Positions 1-7,042 of a stretch of DNA of 36,235 nucleotides are shown here, piece after piece (position 1 is the stretch's first letter; every line of letters begins with the position of its first letter). The position numbers and the translations under genes were made by a program. Source of the stretch: Burkholderiales bacterium. GTDB lineage: Bacteria; Pseudomonadota; Gammaproteobacteria; Burkholderiales; SG8-41. The notes beneath the pieces are model-generated. The model saw nothing but the letters and a program-made list of their open reading frames with translations. It was not told where the DNA came from and made no database searches. The stretch is from the NCBI GenBank assembly GCA_036262035.1, contig DATAJS010000017.1, forward strand, positions 1-36,235, in the 5' to 3' direction.

Positions 1-342
1 AGAACGCAGGGACAGCCCCTGCGTCAGTACGCTGGCACACCACGCCCGCCGCGCAACTGCCGCGCGCGAATCGATCAGTTCATGTGGAGTAAGCAGACGG
101 CGGCGGCATCACTCCTCCACCGCGAAGCGGTTTAGTTCAACAGGAGATAGAGGATGAGGCTCTGAGATAGTGGCAGCGGTACTCATCACCACCGAGCCGC
201 TGCCCCAATGGAAAAGGCCCGTATAGGCTTCTCTAGTCTTGGCGGACAGAGCCTATACGGGCCGGAGTGGTGCTAACTCAACGGGGGAGACAGATCTCCT
301 GTACCCGTCTTTTTGCTACCTAACTACGGAGCCAATAGTAGC
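1..342. other. Gene-poor, stem-loop-rich segment
   Basis: No gene is recognisable here. An open frame runs from the window edge to a TAG at 133-135 and could be the end of a gene lying outside, but its residues match nothing I know. Four inverted repeats are visible: 4-11 with 17-24, 172-179 with 197-204, 216-228 with 251-263 (13 perfect pairs), and 286-290 with 295-299. On the minus strand the third is followed by a TTTT run, so it could terminate a minus-strand transcript. The segment is AT-richer than the rest of the window. It may be the edge of a mobile or structured element, but no transposase or attC site was found. Confidence 0.4.
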
Positions 343-621
343 ATGGCAGACTATCAAATTAGCTGCATTAACAAAGCGAATCGCCACAGCCCTCATGAAC
401 GCATCCAGAACGTCGGGGGAGTAAACGGCGGCCAACGTTGGAAGATCAGTCAGCAGGACGCCATTTGGAACATTGAAACCCAAGGGCACACCTTCTGGAC
501 ATCTGTGAATGGCCATCGGGCAAATGTGATTGTTGCCAGCCACAACGGCAACAAATATATAAAAACTGAGAACGACGGCGATCAGCCGAACAAGCTTCTC
601 AGCTTGCCCGAGTGTCCTTAG
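343..621 (+). CDS. DUF3892 domain-containing small protein
   Basis: A 92-residue protein that looks like the DUF3892 family: small soluble proteins with a conserved VGGVNGG-type turn followed by [13 protein letters not shown] and a short beta-rich end. The family has no settled function. I chose the ATG at 343 because the family typically begins just before this strand; an upstream in-frame start at 313 would add ten unrelated residues. There is no signal peptide or membrane segment. Its base composition is clearly lower in GC than the neighbouring genes, and it is flanked by stem-loops, so recent acquisition is possible. It stands alone, with the next gene on the opposite strand ending about 100 bases away. 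Confidence 0.65.
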   Translation: MADYQISCINKANRHSPHERIQNVGGVNGGQRWKISQQDAIWNIETQGHTFWTSVNGHRANVIVASHNGNKYIKTENDGDQPNKLLSLPECP

Positions 622-637
622 ACTCCTAGAGCGATCA

Positions 638-661
638 GGTCGCGCGCGCAGGCGCGCGACC
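638..661 (+). terminator. Strong GC hairpin after DUF3892 gene
   Basis: A perfect 10-bp inverted repeat (638-647 with 652-661) with a 4-base loop lies 16 bases after the stop codon. No T-run follows, so it is only terminator-like. It could instead be a boundary repeat. Confidence 0.4.
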
Positions 662-727
662 GTGCCCCGCGCAAGCTGCACGCAACAGCATCTCTTGCTC
701 AGACCAAGTCCTGATGCTCCGCCCGCT

Positions 728-1531
728 TCAGTGCGCCCCACTCCTCTCAATAAACTCCACCGTAGCCTCCGCACACCCATCCGCATCCGTCAACGCGACG
801 TGATACGAATCCCCCGGCAGCACCAAGAGCTGTGAATTGGGAATCCGCTCCTGCCACGCCCGGTTTTCCTCGATCGAAGCGAGCCCGCTGCCTTCGGTCG
901 TGATGACGAGCGTGGGGCAGCGGATGTTCGCCACCTCGTCGCTGATGTCGGCATAGTTGATCGGCTGGAACCCGATCAACGTCGAACCCGACGCCTGCGA
1001 CATGAAGTCGATCCAGTACTGAACCGCTTCCGGCGGAAACTTCGAGCCCAGGCGCAGGCCCATCGTGCGCTGCACCCAGTCCCTGGTGCCGCGCGTTTTG
1101 AACTCTTCCTGAAGCTTGGGTATGACGTCGCCGCCGGGACGCGCGGCCGCGGGCGTGCCGGCGACCGTCAGCGTCAACACTCGATCCGGATGACGCGCGG
1201 CAAAGACGCGAGCCAAAGTGCCGCCCCACTTCGCCGAGACGAGATGGAAACGCTCGATGCCGAGCTCGTCCATGAGGCGGAGGTGATCGTCGATCAGCAC
1301 GTCGAAGGTCCACGGGAAATCGGCCGGCATCGGCGACGACTGGCCGAAGCCGCGGCGGTCCGGCCGCACCACGCGATAGCGGCGCGCGAAGTGCGGCACC
1401 CACGCATACCACGCGAGCGAGCTCTCGGCGTTTCCGTGCAGCATGAGAACCGTCTCGGGCTCCGTCCACGGGTCGGTGTAGTCGTCGACCTCGTAGTGCA
1501 TGTCCATATCGGGGAGCTTGAGCTTGGGCAT
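728..1531 (-). CDS. Alpha/beta-hydrolase-fold protein with Lys at the nucleophile site
   Basis: A 267-residue alpha/beta-hydrolase-fold protein without signal peptide. The oxyanion-loop HGNAES is at residues 32-37, the RPDRRGFGQS strand-turn at 56-65, and a possible catalytic His is H244 in DSYHVA. The nucleophile elbow, normally GxSxG, reads SAKWG at 99-103, so Lys101 stands where the catalytic serine, cysteine or aspartate would be. Ordinary serine esterase chemistry is therefore doubtful. I chose the ATG at 1531 because the family alignment begins there and an AAGAAAGA stretch lies upstream; the longer frame to 1753 runs through repeat sequence. It is the last gene of the minus-strand Bug-PrpD-Bug series, separated from it by a palindromic repeat. 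The substrate is unknown. Confidence 0.75.
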   Translation of the reverse strand: MPKLKLPDMDMHYEVDDYTDPWTEPETVLMLHGNAESSLAWYAWVPHFARRYRVVRPDRRGFGQSSPMPADFPWTFDVLIDDHLRLMDELGIERFHLVSAKWGGTLARVFAARHPDRVLTLTVAGTPAAARPGGDVIPKLQEEFKTRGTRDWVQRTMGLRLGSKFPPEAVQYWIDFMSQASGSTLIGFQPINYADISDEVANIRCPTLVITTEGSGLASIEENRAWQERIPNSQLLVLPGDSYHVALTDADGCAEATVEFIERSGAH

Positions 1532-1552
1532 GATCGATCTTTCTTCAGAGTA

Positions 1553-1595
1553 AACCGGGGTCAGACCCCGATGAAGCCGGGGTCTGACCCCGTCA
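1553..1595. repeat. Paired palindromic repeat (GGGGTCWGACCCC)
   Basis: Two copies of the 13-base palindrome GGGGTC-A/T-GACCCC lie in inverted orientation with a short ATGAAG spacer. Each copy is palindromic by itself and the pair is palindromic as a whole. It fills the gap between two minus-strand genes. Such units resemble REP-like elements mobilised by RAYT transposases, but no such transposase is present here. Confidence 0.65.
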
Positions 1596-1601
1596 GTCAC
1601 G

Positions 1602-2564
1602 TCATTCGGTTTTCGCGCCGGAGAGCTTGACGACTTTCGCCCACTTCGCCATCTCGCTGCGCACGAACGCATCGAACTCGCGCGGCGAGTTGCCGCCGAG
1701 CTCGGCGCCTTCGCGCAGGAGCCGCTCGCGAATATCGGGCAGCGATAACGCACGGACGATCTCGCTATGGAGGCGCGCGACGGCCTCCGGTGGGGTGCCG
1801 GCCGGAACGAACGCGCCGTACCAGCCGGTCACGTCGAAGCCTTTCACCGCCGACTCGGAGACCGTCGGCACGTCGGGCAGGGCCGGCGATCGTCGCAACC
1901 CGCTGACCGCGATCGCCCGCAGCTTGCCCGCTTTGATGTGCGGCAGCGCCGAAGCGACGCCGAGAAACTGCAGTTGCACCTGGCCGGTGACGAGATCGGT
2001 CATCGCCTGGCCGCCCGTTTTGTAGGGGACGTGCAGCAGCTTGACGCCGGCCATCGATGCGAACAGCTCACCGGACAGATGCCCCATGCTGCCGCTGCCC
2101 ATCGACACATAAGCGAGCTCGCGAGGCTTTGCACGCGCGAGCGCGATGAGCTCCTTCGGGTTGGCGGCCGGCAGCGACTGTGGAACGACGAGCGCGTAAG
2201 GCTGCTGTGCGACGAGCGTCACCGGCGCGAAGTCCCGCAGCGGATCGTAGGCGAGCTTCCTATAGAGCGCGGGATTGATCGCGATGTTCGCGGTGAGCCC
2301 CATCATCAGCGTGTAGCCGTCGGGCGGCGCTTTCGCGGCGACCTCGGTGCCGATGACGCCGCCCGAGCCCGGACGGTTCTCGACGACCACCTGCTGGCCC
2401 ATGGATTCGCTCATCTTCTGCGCGAGCGGGCGCGCGAAGACGTCGGCGGAGCCACCGGGGGTGAAAGGGACGATCCAGCGGATGGGGCGGGACGGGTAGG
2501 TCGTCTGCGCATGCGCGGGGGTCAGCAAAGCGAAGACGGCCGCAACGGCAAAGAGCGACTTCAC
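1602..2564 (-). CDS. Bug-family tripartite tricarboxylate transporter receptor (TctC-like)
   Basis: A 320-residue periplasmic solute receptor of the Bug/TctC family. It has an N-terminal signal peptide ending near AHAQ, then the family landmarks: YPSRPIRWIVPFTPGGSAD, the ENRPGSGG turn, PPDGYTLM, the HVPYK strand and PALPDVPTVSE near the C-terminus. The family binds small carboxylates, amino acids or nicotinate-like compounds and delivers them to TctA/TctB membrane proteins. The GTG start at 2564 overlaps the stop of the upstream PrpD-like gene (GTGA), so translation is probably coupled. No membrane subunits lie nearby. The ligand may be related to the substrate of the adjacent dehydratase, which is inference. 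Confidence 0.9.
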   Translation of the reverse strand: MKSLFAVAAVFALLTPAHAQTTYPSRPIRWIVPFTPGGSADVFARPLAQKMSESMGQQVVVENRPGSGGVIGTEVAAKAPPDGYTLMMGLTANIAINPALYRKLAYDPLRDFAPVTLVAQQPYALVVPQSLPAANPKELIALARAKPRELAYVSMGSGSMGHLSGELFASMAGVKLLHVPYKTGGQAMTDLVTGQVQLQFLGVASALPHIKAGKLRAIAVSGLRRSPALPDVPTVSESAVKGFDVTGWYGAFVPAGTPPEAVARLHSEIVRALSLPDIRERLLREGAELGGNSPREFDAFVRSEMAKWAKVVKLSGAKTE

Positions 2565-4048
2565 GGCGCGGACGCTCCGGGATTGTTCGTCCTTCGACTT
2601 CGCTTCGCTACGCTCAGGACGAACGGGGCGCTCCTCGCAATGACGTCGGCGGCGAACGCGTCGGTGAATTCGTGAACGGGCATGCGCAACAGCCGCTCGT
2701 GATCGAACGCGAGCGCGGCGATGCGCTGCTGCTGTGCGCCGTCGAAGCGCAGCGCGAGCGCGGTGCGGAACTTCGCCTCGATCATGGCGAGTCCTTCGCT
2801 GCGGCGGCTGAAGTGTCCGGCGGGATACTCGAGCTCGCACCGCTCGGTACGGCCGTCCCTGAAACGCACCTCGACGGCGGCCGGATTGGCGCGGCGCTCG
2901 GGATCGTCGAAGCGCGCCGTGTAGTGCGGATTCTCCGATGCGGTTATCCGGCCGCGCAGCGTGTCGATGCGCGGGTCGGCCGCCGCCTCGTCCTCGTAGT
3001 CGTGCGCGCTTAAGGCTCCCTTGAGCAGCGCCACGGCGACCGAGTACTGCATGCAGTGATCGCGATCGGCGGGATTGCGCAAAGGCCCGGTCTTGCTGAT
3101 CTTCGCCATCGGCTCGCGGTGCGTCTCGATCGCGATCGAAGCGATATCGTCCAGCCGGTCCTTCACCTTCGGATGCAGCGCGATCGCGCACTCCACCTGC
3201 GACTGCACGTGCACGACCGCCGGATAGAACTTGTACTGCACGCCCTGGATGACGCGGTCGCTCACCGGTCCGAGCTGGAGCGCCTTGCCGTCGAGGAAAT
3301 GCCTGTTGAAGCCCCATACCGGATGCGACAGCACCTGCGGGTAACCCGGCTCGCCCGCGACGGCCATCATGGCGAAGCGCATCGCGTCGGCGGTGGCGTC
3401 GGCGCCGGCCCAGCCCTTGCGCGGGCCGGTGTTGGAGCCGAAGCGGTGCACGCACAGGCTGGGCTCGAAGAAAGCGAGCGACACCGCGTTGGCGACCTGC
3501 GTGCGATCGCCATCGAGCAGCTGCGCGAGCACCGCGGCGCACGCGAGCTTGGTGAGGAACACGTTGTCGATGCCGAACGTGGTGATCGGCATGTGCGCAC
3601 CGAGGCCGCCCTGGAGCTCGTGCGCCTTGGCGATCGCTTGAAGCGCGTCGAGCATCGTGACCGGCTTGCCCGAACGCGACAGCCAGTCGCACAGCGCGAG
3701 GATGGACCCGATGTCATCGGACGGATGGGTGGTCTGCTTCGAGGTCCACGTATCGCTGAGATCGAGCCAGCGGATCGCGGTGGCGATGTCGAAGCCGGCC
3801 TTGACCGGGTCGAGCATCCACGACGTCCCTGGCACGCGTGCACCTGTAGCGACCACGGCGCCCGGCACCACCGGCCCGAGCAGGCGCGTGCACTCGGGAT
3901 GCTCCAGCGCTTCCAGCGCGCACGCGAGACTGTCGAGCAGGCAGTGGCGCGCCGCGTTCAGCGCCGCGTCGTTTTCGACTGTGTAGCCCGCGGCGTAGTC
4001 CGCGATCTCCAGCAGCAGTGGGTCGTAGGTAAGGACGCTCGACTTCAC
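2561..4048 (-). CDS. MmgE/PrpD family dehydratase
   Basis: A 495-residue cytosolic enzyme of the MmgE/PrpD family, which includes 2-methylcitrate dehydratase, cis-aconitate decarboxylase and iminodisuccinate epimerase. The family-typical block around residues 96-118 (LDLSDTW, then THPSDDIGSIL) is well kept and is closest to genuine PrpD in style. Length is near E. coli PrpD (483). The GTG at 4048 was chosen because it starts two bases after the stop of the upstream Bug gene; an ATG at 4093 would overlap that gene by 43 bases. No prpB or prpC is nearby, so a methylcitrate-cycle role is not supported; it sits between two carboxylate receptors instead. The last 20 or so residues are encoded by a dispersed repeat and are probably not native. 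Confidence 0.85.
   Translation of the reverse strand: MKSSVLTYDPLLLEIADYAAGYTVENDAALNAARHCLLDSLACALEALEHPECTRLLGPVVPGAVVATGARVPGTSWMLDPVKAGFDIATAIRWLDLSDTWTSKQTTHPSDDIGSILALCDWLSRSGKPVTMLDALQAIAKAHELQGGLGAHMPITTFGIDNVFLTKLACAAVLAQLLDGDRTQVANAVSLAFFEPSLCVHRFGSNTGPRKGWAGADATADAMRFAMMAVAGEPGYPQVLSHPVWGFNRHFLDGKALQLGPVSDRVIQGVQYKFYPAVVHVQSQVECAIALHPKVKDRLDDIASIAIETHREPMAKISKTGPLRNPADRDHCMQYSVAVALLKGALSAHDYEDEAAADPRIDTLRGRITASENPHYTARFDDPERRANPAAVEVRFRDGRTERCELEYPAGHFSRRSEGLAMIEAKFRTALALRFDGAQQQRIAALAFDHERLLRMPVHEFTDAFAADVIARSAPFVLSVAKRSRRTNNPGASAP
2585..2645. repeat. Dispersed palindromic repeat inside the 3' end of the PrpD-like gene
   Basis: The outer arms GTTCGTCC (2585-2592) and GGACGAAC (2617-2624) are perfect inverted repeats around a TTCGAC...GCTCA core, followed by CTCCTCGCAATGACG. 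This pattern (CCTTCGAC...GCTCAGGACGAAC) is a familiar short intergenic repeat in proteobacterial genomes. A related copy lies at 19921-19955. Confidence 0.7.
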
Positions 4049-4050
4049 GC

Positions 4051-5007
4051 TCAGCCGCCCGTGATACCCGTGGCAGCGATGACTTTGCCCCACTTGTCAT
4101 GATCGCTGCGGATCAGCCTGACGAAGTCCTCGCGCGACATCGGCGCAGGCTCGGCGCCCTCGTGCGCCAGGCGCTCCCTCACGTCGGGCTCTTTCAGCAC
4201 CACGTTGATCTGCCTGTTCAGGAGGTCGCTCACGTTCGAAGGCAGCTTCGCCGGCCCCACGATGCCGTACCACGAGCTCGCGCTGAACTTCGGGAAGCCC
4301 GACTCGGCGACCGTCGGCACGTCGGGAAGCGCCTCCGAGCGTTTGCTGCCGGTCGTCGCCACCACCACCAGCCTGCCCGACTTGATATGGCTCATCACCG
4401 CCGGGATCGGGCTGAACATCATCTCCACGCGCCCGCCGACGAGGTCGGTGATGGCCTGCGCGCCGCCCTTGTAAGGAACGTGCGTCATCTCGGTCGCAGT
4501 GGCGGTCTTGAACAGCTCGCCCACCAGGTGCGAGCCCGAGCCGTTGCCGGACGACACGAAGTTGAGCTTGCGCGGCTCGGCCTTGGCCAGGGCGACCAGC
4601 GCCTTGACGCTGCGCGCCTTCACGCCCGGATTGATCACGAGGATGTACGAGTACTGCGCGAGCCGCGCGAGCGGCGTGAAGTCCGCGATCGGGTCGTAGC
4701 TCAGCGTAGGCTTCAACAGCTTCTGGATCGGATGGCTGCTCGACATGACGAGGATGGTGTAGCCGTCGGCCGCGGCGCGCGACACGAACTCCGCCGCCAC
4801 GTTGCCGCCGGCGCCGGGCTTGTTGTCGACGACGATCGACTGCGACAAACGCTCGGACAGCTTCGGGCTGACGGTGCGCGCCAGCAGGTCGTTGCCGCCG
4901 CCGGGCGGAAAGCCGACCACCAAACGTATCGGCTTGTTGGGGTAATTCTGAGCGTGCGCCACGAGCGACGCGGTTGCCAGGGCGATGCACACCAGGCTGT
5001 GCTTCAT
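4051..5007 (-). CDS. Bug-family tripartite tricarboxylate transporter receptor (TctC-like)
   Basis: A 318-residue Bug/TctC receptor with a clear signal peptide (MKHSLVCIALATASLVAHAQ) followed by NYPNKPIRLVVGFPPGGG. Family landmarks include VDNKPGAGGN, ADGYTILVM, THVPYKGGAQA and ALPDVPTVAESGFP. It should be a periplasmic carboxylate-binding protein working with an unlinked TctBA-type permease. It is the first gene of the minus-strand cluster; its ATG at 5007 has a good GAGGAG site upstream, and the divergent PEP-CTERM gene starts 153 bases away. It differs clearly from the other Bug at the end of the same cluster, so the two probably do not have identical ligands. Confidence 0.92.
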   Translation of the reverse strand: MKHSLVCIALATASLVAHAQNYPNKPIRLVVGFPPGGGNDLLARTVSPKLSERLSQSIVVDNKPGAGGNVAAEFVSRAAADGYTILVMSSSHPIQKLLKPTLSYDPIADFTPLARLAQYSYILVINPGVKARSVKALVALAKAEPRKLNFVSSGNGSGSHLVGELFKTATATEMTHVPYKGGAQAITDLVGGRVEMMFSPIPAVMSHIKSGRLVVVATTGSKRSEALPDVPTVAESGFPKFSASSWYGIVGPAKLPSNVSDLLNRQINVVLKEPDVRERLAHEGAEPAPMSREDFVRLIRSDHDKWGKVIAATGITGG

Positions 5008-5107
5008 GAGGTCTCCTCTGTCGTTATTATTCGAAGCGGTGTCGGATTTGTTTACAGCCGCCTCGGGCAGGCTGCCGAGAATCACGACACAGCAACGACT
5101 TACAAAC

Positions 5108-5123
5108 TGGCCCACTTCCTGCT
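5108..5123 (+). promoter_or_regulatory. Candidate sigma-54 (-24/-12) promoter for the PEP-CTERM gene
   Basis: The bases TGGCCCACTTCCTGCT match the sigma-54 consensus TGGCACGNNNNTTGCW in the invariant GG and GC pairs with exactly the required 10-base gap; three other consensus positions differ. Transcription would begin near 5134, leaving a short leader that contains the GAGGAGG ribosome site at about 5149. Sigma-54 control with PrsK/PrsR regulators is known for PEP-CTERM genes in other bacteria. The match is by eye only. Confidence 0.5.
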
Positions 5124-5160
5124 CTGCACGGCCGCATAACTCTAACCGAGGAGGATCGTC

Positions 5161-5853
5161 ATGCGGCCGCTATTTGGAACACTTCGTGTTGCACTCGCCC
5201 CACTTCTATTCGCCGCCGCGTCTGCGCCGGCCTGGGCGGTGCCTACGAACATCACCGGAACCTACGAGACTTTCGGCAACGCGACGCCGACCGGCGTCGG
5301 CCCGGGTCCCTGGACGCTGACCTCGACACCCTCGACTTTCAGCGGCGTGTTCCTCAATCCCGATCAGACATTCACGTTTGCGCAACTCACGAGCTTTAGC
5401 GCGACGTTCTCCAGCCTGTCCGGCGGCAGCGGCGGCGGGTCGCCGCGACTCTTCGTCGAGATCGATACCGACAACAACCGATCGACCTATAACGGGGCGG
5501 TGCAGATCCTTCTGGGCAACTCGCCGAGCTTCGCCGATTCCGACGCCGCTCTGAACGCATACAGCAACGTCAATCTGATCGGCAACAACGATCCGGGTCG
5601 ATACGACCTCAGCCAGCTCGGCGGCAGCGCTACCACCGATTATGCGGCCGCGTTGGCGCTGGTCGGCGGCATTCAGGTGCAGGGCTTCGATTTCGTCACC
5701 GACACGTTCACGCCGCTCGCGGATCGCAGCCTTACTTTGACCTCGCTCAATGCCGTGGCGGACATCGCGGCAGTGCCCGAGCCCGGCTCGCTCGCGCTCA
5801 TCGGCGCGGCGCTGGGAGCTCTGGGCCTGAGCCGCAGACGCAGGAAGAGCTAG
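5161..5853 (+). CDS. PEP-CTERM sorting-signal surface protein
   Basis: A 230-residue exported protein. It has an N-terminal signal peptide ending near PAWA and a textbook PEP-CTERM tail at residues 205-230: VPEPGS, a hydrophobic helix, then an RRRRK cluster. Such proteins are cleaved and processed by an exosortase in the inner membrane and are linked to exopolysaccharide and biofilm or floc formation. The middle is rich in Gly, Ser, Thr and Asn with no recognised domain and no cysteines. No exosortase lies in the window, so the sorting enzyme must be elsewhere. A candidate sigma-54 promoter lies just upstream and a strong terminator just downstream, so it is transcribed as a single gene. The start has a GAGGAGG site upstream. 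Confidence 0.92.
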   Translation: MRPLFGTLRVALAPLLFAAASAPAWAVPTNITGTYETFGNATPTGVGPGPWTLTSTPSTFSGVFLNPDQTFTFAQLTSFSATFSSLSGGSGGGSPRLFVEIDTDNNRSTYNGAVQILLGNSPSFADSDAALNAYSNVNLIGNNDPGRYDLSQLGGSATTDYAAALALVGGIQVQGFDFVTDTFTPLADRSLTLTSLNAVADIAAVPEPGSLALIGAALGALGLSRRRRKS

Positions 5854-5872
5854 AGCGACATTGCGAGCTTCG

Positions 5873-5895
5873 CGGCGGCTTCGGCCGCCGTTTTT
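5873..5895 (+). terminator. Rho-independent terminator of the PEP-CTERM gene
   Basis: A perfect 7-bp GC stem (5873-5879 with 5884-5890) closed by a TTCG tetraloop and followed at once by TTTTT. It lies 20 bases after the stop codon. The minus strand has no T-run, so it acts on plus-strand transcripts only. Confidence 0.85.
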
Positions 5896-5912
5896 GTTTG
5901 GGCGAACGCTCG

Positions 5913-6971
5913 TCACTGCGCCGACACGATCACTTCGTCACCGGCCGGTTTCAGCACCGTCCTGAAGCGGTCCGAATACTTCTGGATCTCCGCCAGCGCC
6001 GCGGCCTCTTCCGAGATCGGCCGGAAGGTGATCTCGCCGTCGTCGGCCTGGCGCACCAGCATGAAGGCGATGCGCGCGACCTGATTCTTGTCGTCGAAGC
6101 TCACCTTGGGCATCACGCCCACCCATCCGCGCAGGAAGCGCTTGTTGCTCTTGATGAAGCAGAAGCTGGAGAGGCCGTAGAAGACGGGCTTGCCCTTGTA
6201 GATCTCGATGCCCAGCGGATAGTGCTCGGCGTGCGCCATCACCACGTCGGCGCCGCAGTCGATCGCGGCGTGCGCGATCTCGCTCTGGAAGTCGAGGATG
6301 TCGCCCTTGTGGCCCATGTGATGCGAGGACACCACGATGTCCGACTGCGCCTTGAGGTCCTTCACGTCCTGCTGGAATTCCTCCATGTACTTGCGATCGA
6401 CCCACGTGAGGATGCGCGGCGGCAGTCCGGGACGGTTCGGCGGCAGCGTGCCGTCCTTGTAATACACCGGCTCGTACGCGGTGTGCACCTTGATCGTGGC
6501 GACGCCGGGGCTCGCTTCGGTCGCTTCGTGATGGTTCGGCCAGTACTGGCAGGTGCGCTGGAGGAAACCGAAGCGCTTGCCGTTGCGGGTAACGACGGCG
6601 GGCTTGCGTGCCTCGGTTTTGTTGCGGCCGGCGCCGACGTGCGGGATGCCCAGCTTGTCGAGTGTTGCAGTCGTCGACGTGATGGCCCTGTGTCCATAGG
6701 TCTGGTTGTTGGCGTTGCCGACGCAGTGAAAGCCCGCGTGCAGCAGCGCCCGCCCCGTTTGAGTGGGCGCCCAGAAGCCGTCGTAGCCCGACTGGAGGTC
6801 GGGCATCATCGGTCCGCGCGGCACCTCAGGGTCGTACAGACAGCATTCGAGATTGCCGAAGACGCAGTCGGCTTTGGCGAGGGTGTCGCGGACTTTTCTG
6901 AAGGGTACTTCTACGTCTTCGACGCCGAGGAGATTGACGTCTCCGGTCAGCATGATGGTTGATCCTGCCAT
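5913..6971 (-). CDS. CapA-family (poly-gamma-glutamate synthesis type) metallophosphoesterase-like protein
   Basis: A 352-residue protein of the CapA/PGA_cap family, a calcineurin-like phosphoesterase fold. The TGDVNLLG strand near the N-terminus, GNLECCL, NANNQTYGH, SSHHMGHKGD, GADVVMAHAEHYPLGIEIYKG and PVFYGLSSFCF match the family's metal-site blocks. The usual GHHPH block reads AHAEHYP, so metal ligands partly differ. The ATG at 6971 was chosen because GGAG lies five bases upstream; a TTG at 6986 would add five residues. No signal peptide or membrane anchor is seen, unlike B. subtilis CapA, and no capB or capC is nearby. A phosphoesterase or other cytosolic hydrolase role is as likely as polymer synthesis. 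Confidence 0.82.
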   Translation of the reverse strand: MAGSTIMLTGDVNLLGVEDVEVPFRKVRDTLAKADCVFGNLECCLYDPEVPRGPMMPDLQSGYDGFWAPTQTGRALLHAGFHCVGNANNQTYGHRAITSTTATLDKLGIPHVGAGRNKTEARKPAVVTRNGKRFGFLQRTCQYWPNHHEATEASPGVATIKVHTAYEPVYYKDGTLPPNRPGLPPRILTWVDRKYMEEFQQDVKDLKAQSDIVVSSHHMGHKGDILDFQSEIAHAAIDCGADVVMAHAEHYPLGIEIYKGKPVFYGLSSFCFIKSNKRFLRGWVGVMPKVSFDDKNQVARIAFMLVRQADDGEITFRPISEEAAALAEIQKYSDRFRTVLKPAGDEVIVSAQ

Positions 6972-7042
6972 TGGTGCTCCGAGCAAAAGTCAAAATGGAT
7001 TCCGGATCGCATCCTGGCGGATGCGTCCGGAATGACGAACCT

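Noticed and set aside
216-290. attC site or integron cassette around the DUF3892 gene
   Set aside because: No RYYYAAC/GTTRRRY pair with suitable spacing was found.
1602-3692. 696-residue minus-strand frame
   Set aside because: Its first half is a shadow of the PrpD-like gene; only the part from GTG 2564 is a Bug receptor.
2561-5007. Methylcitrate (propionate) pathway operon
   Set aside because: Only a PrpD-like gene is present; prpB, prpC and acnD are missing and the neighbours are Bug receptors.
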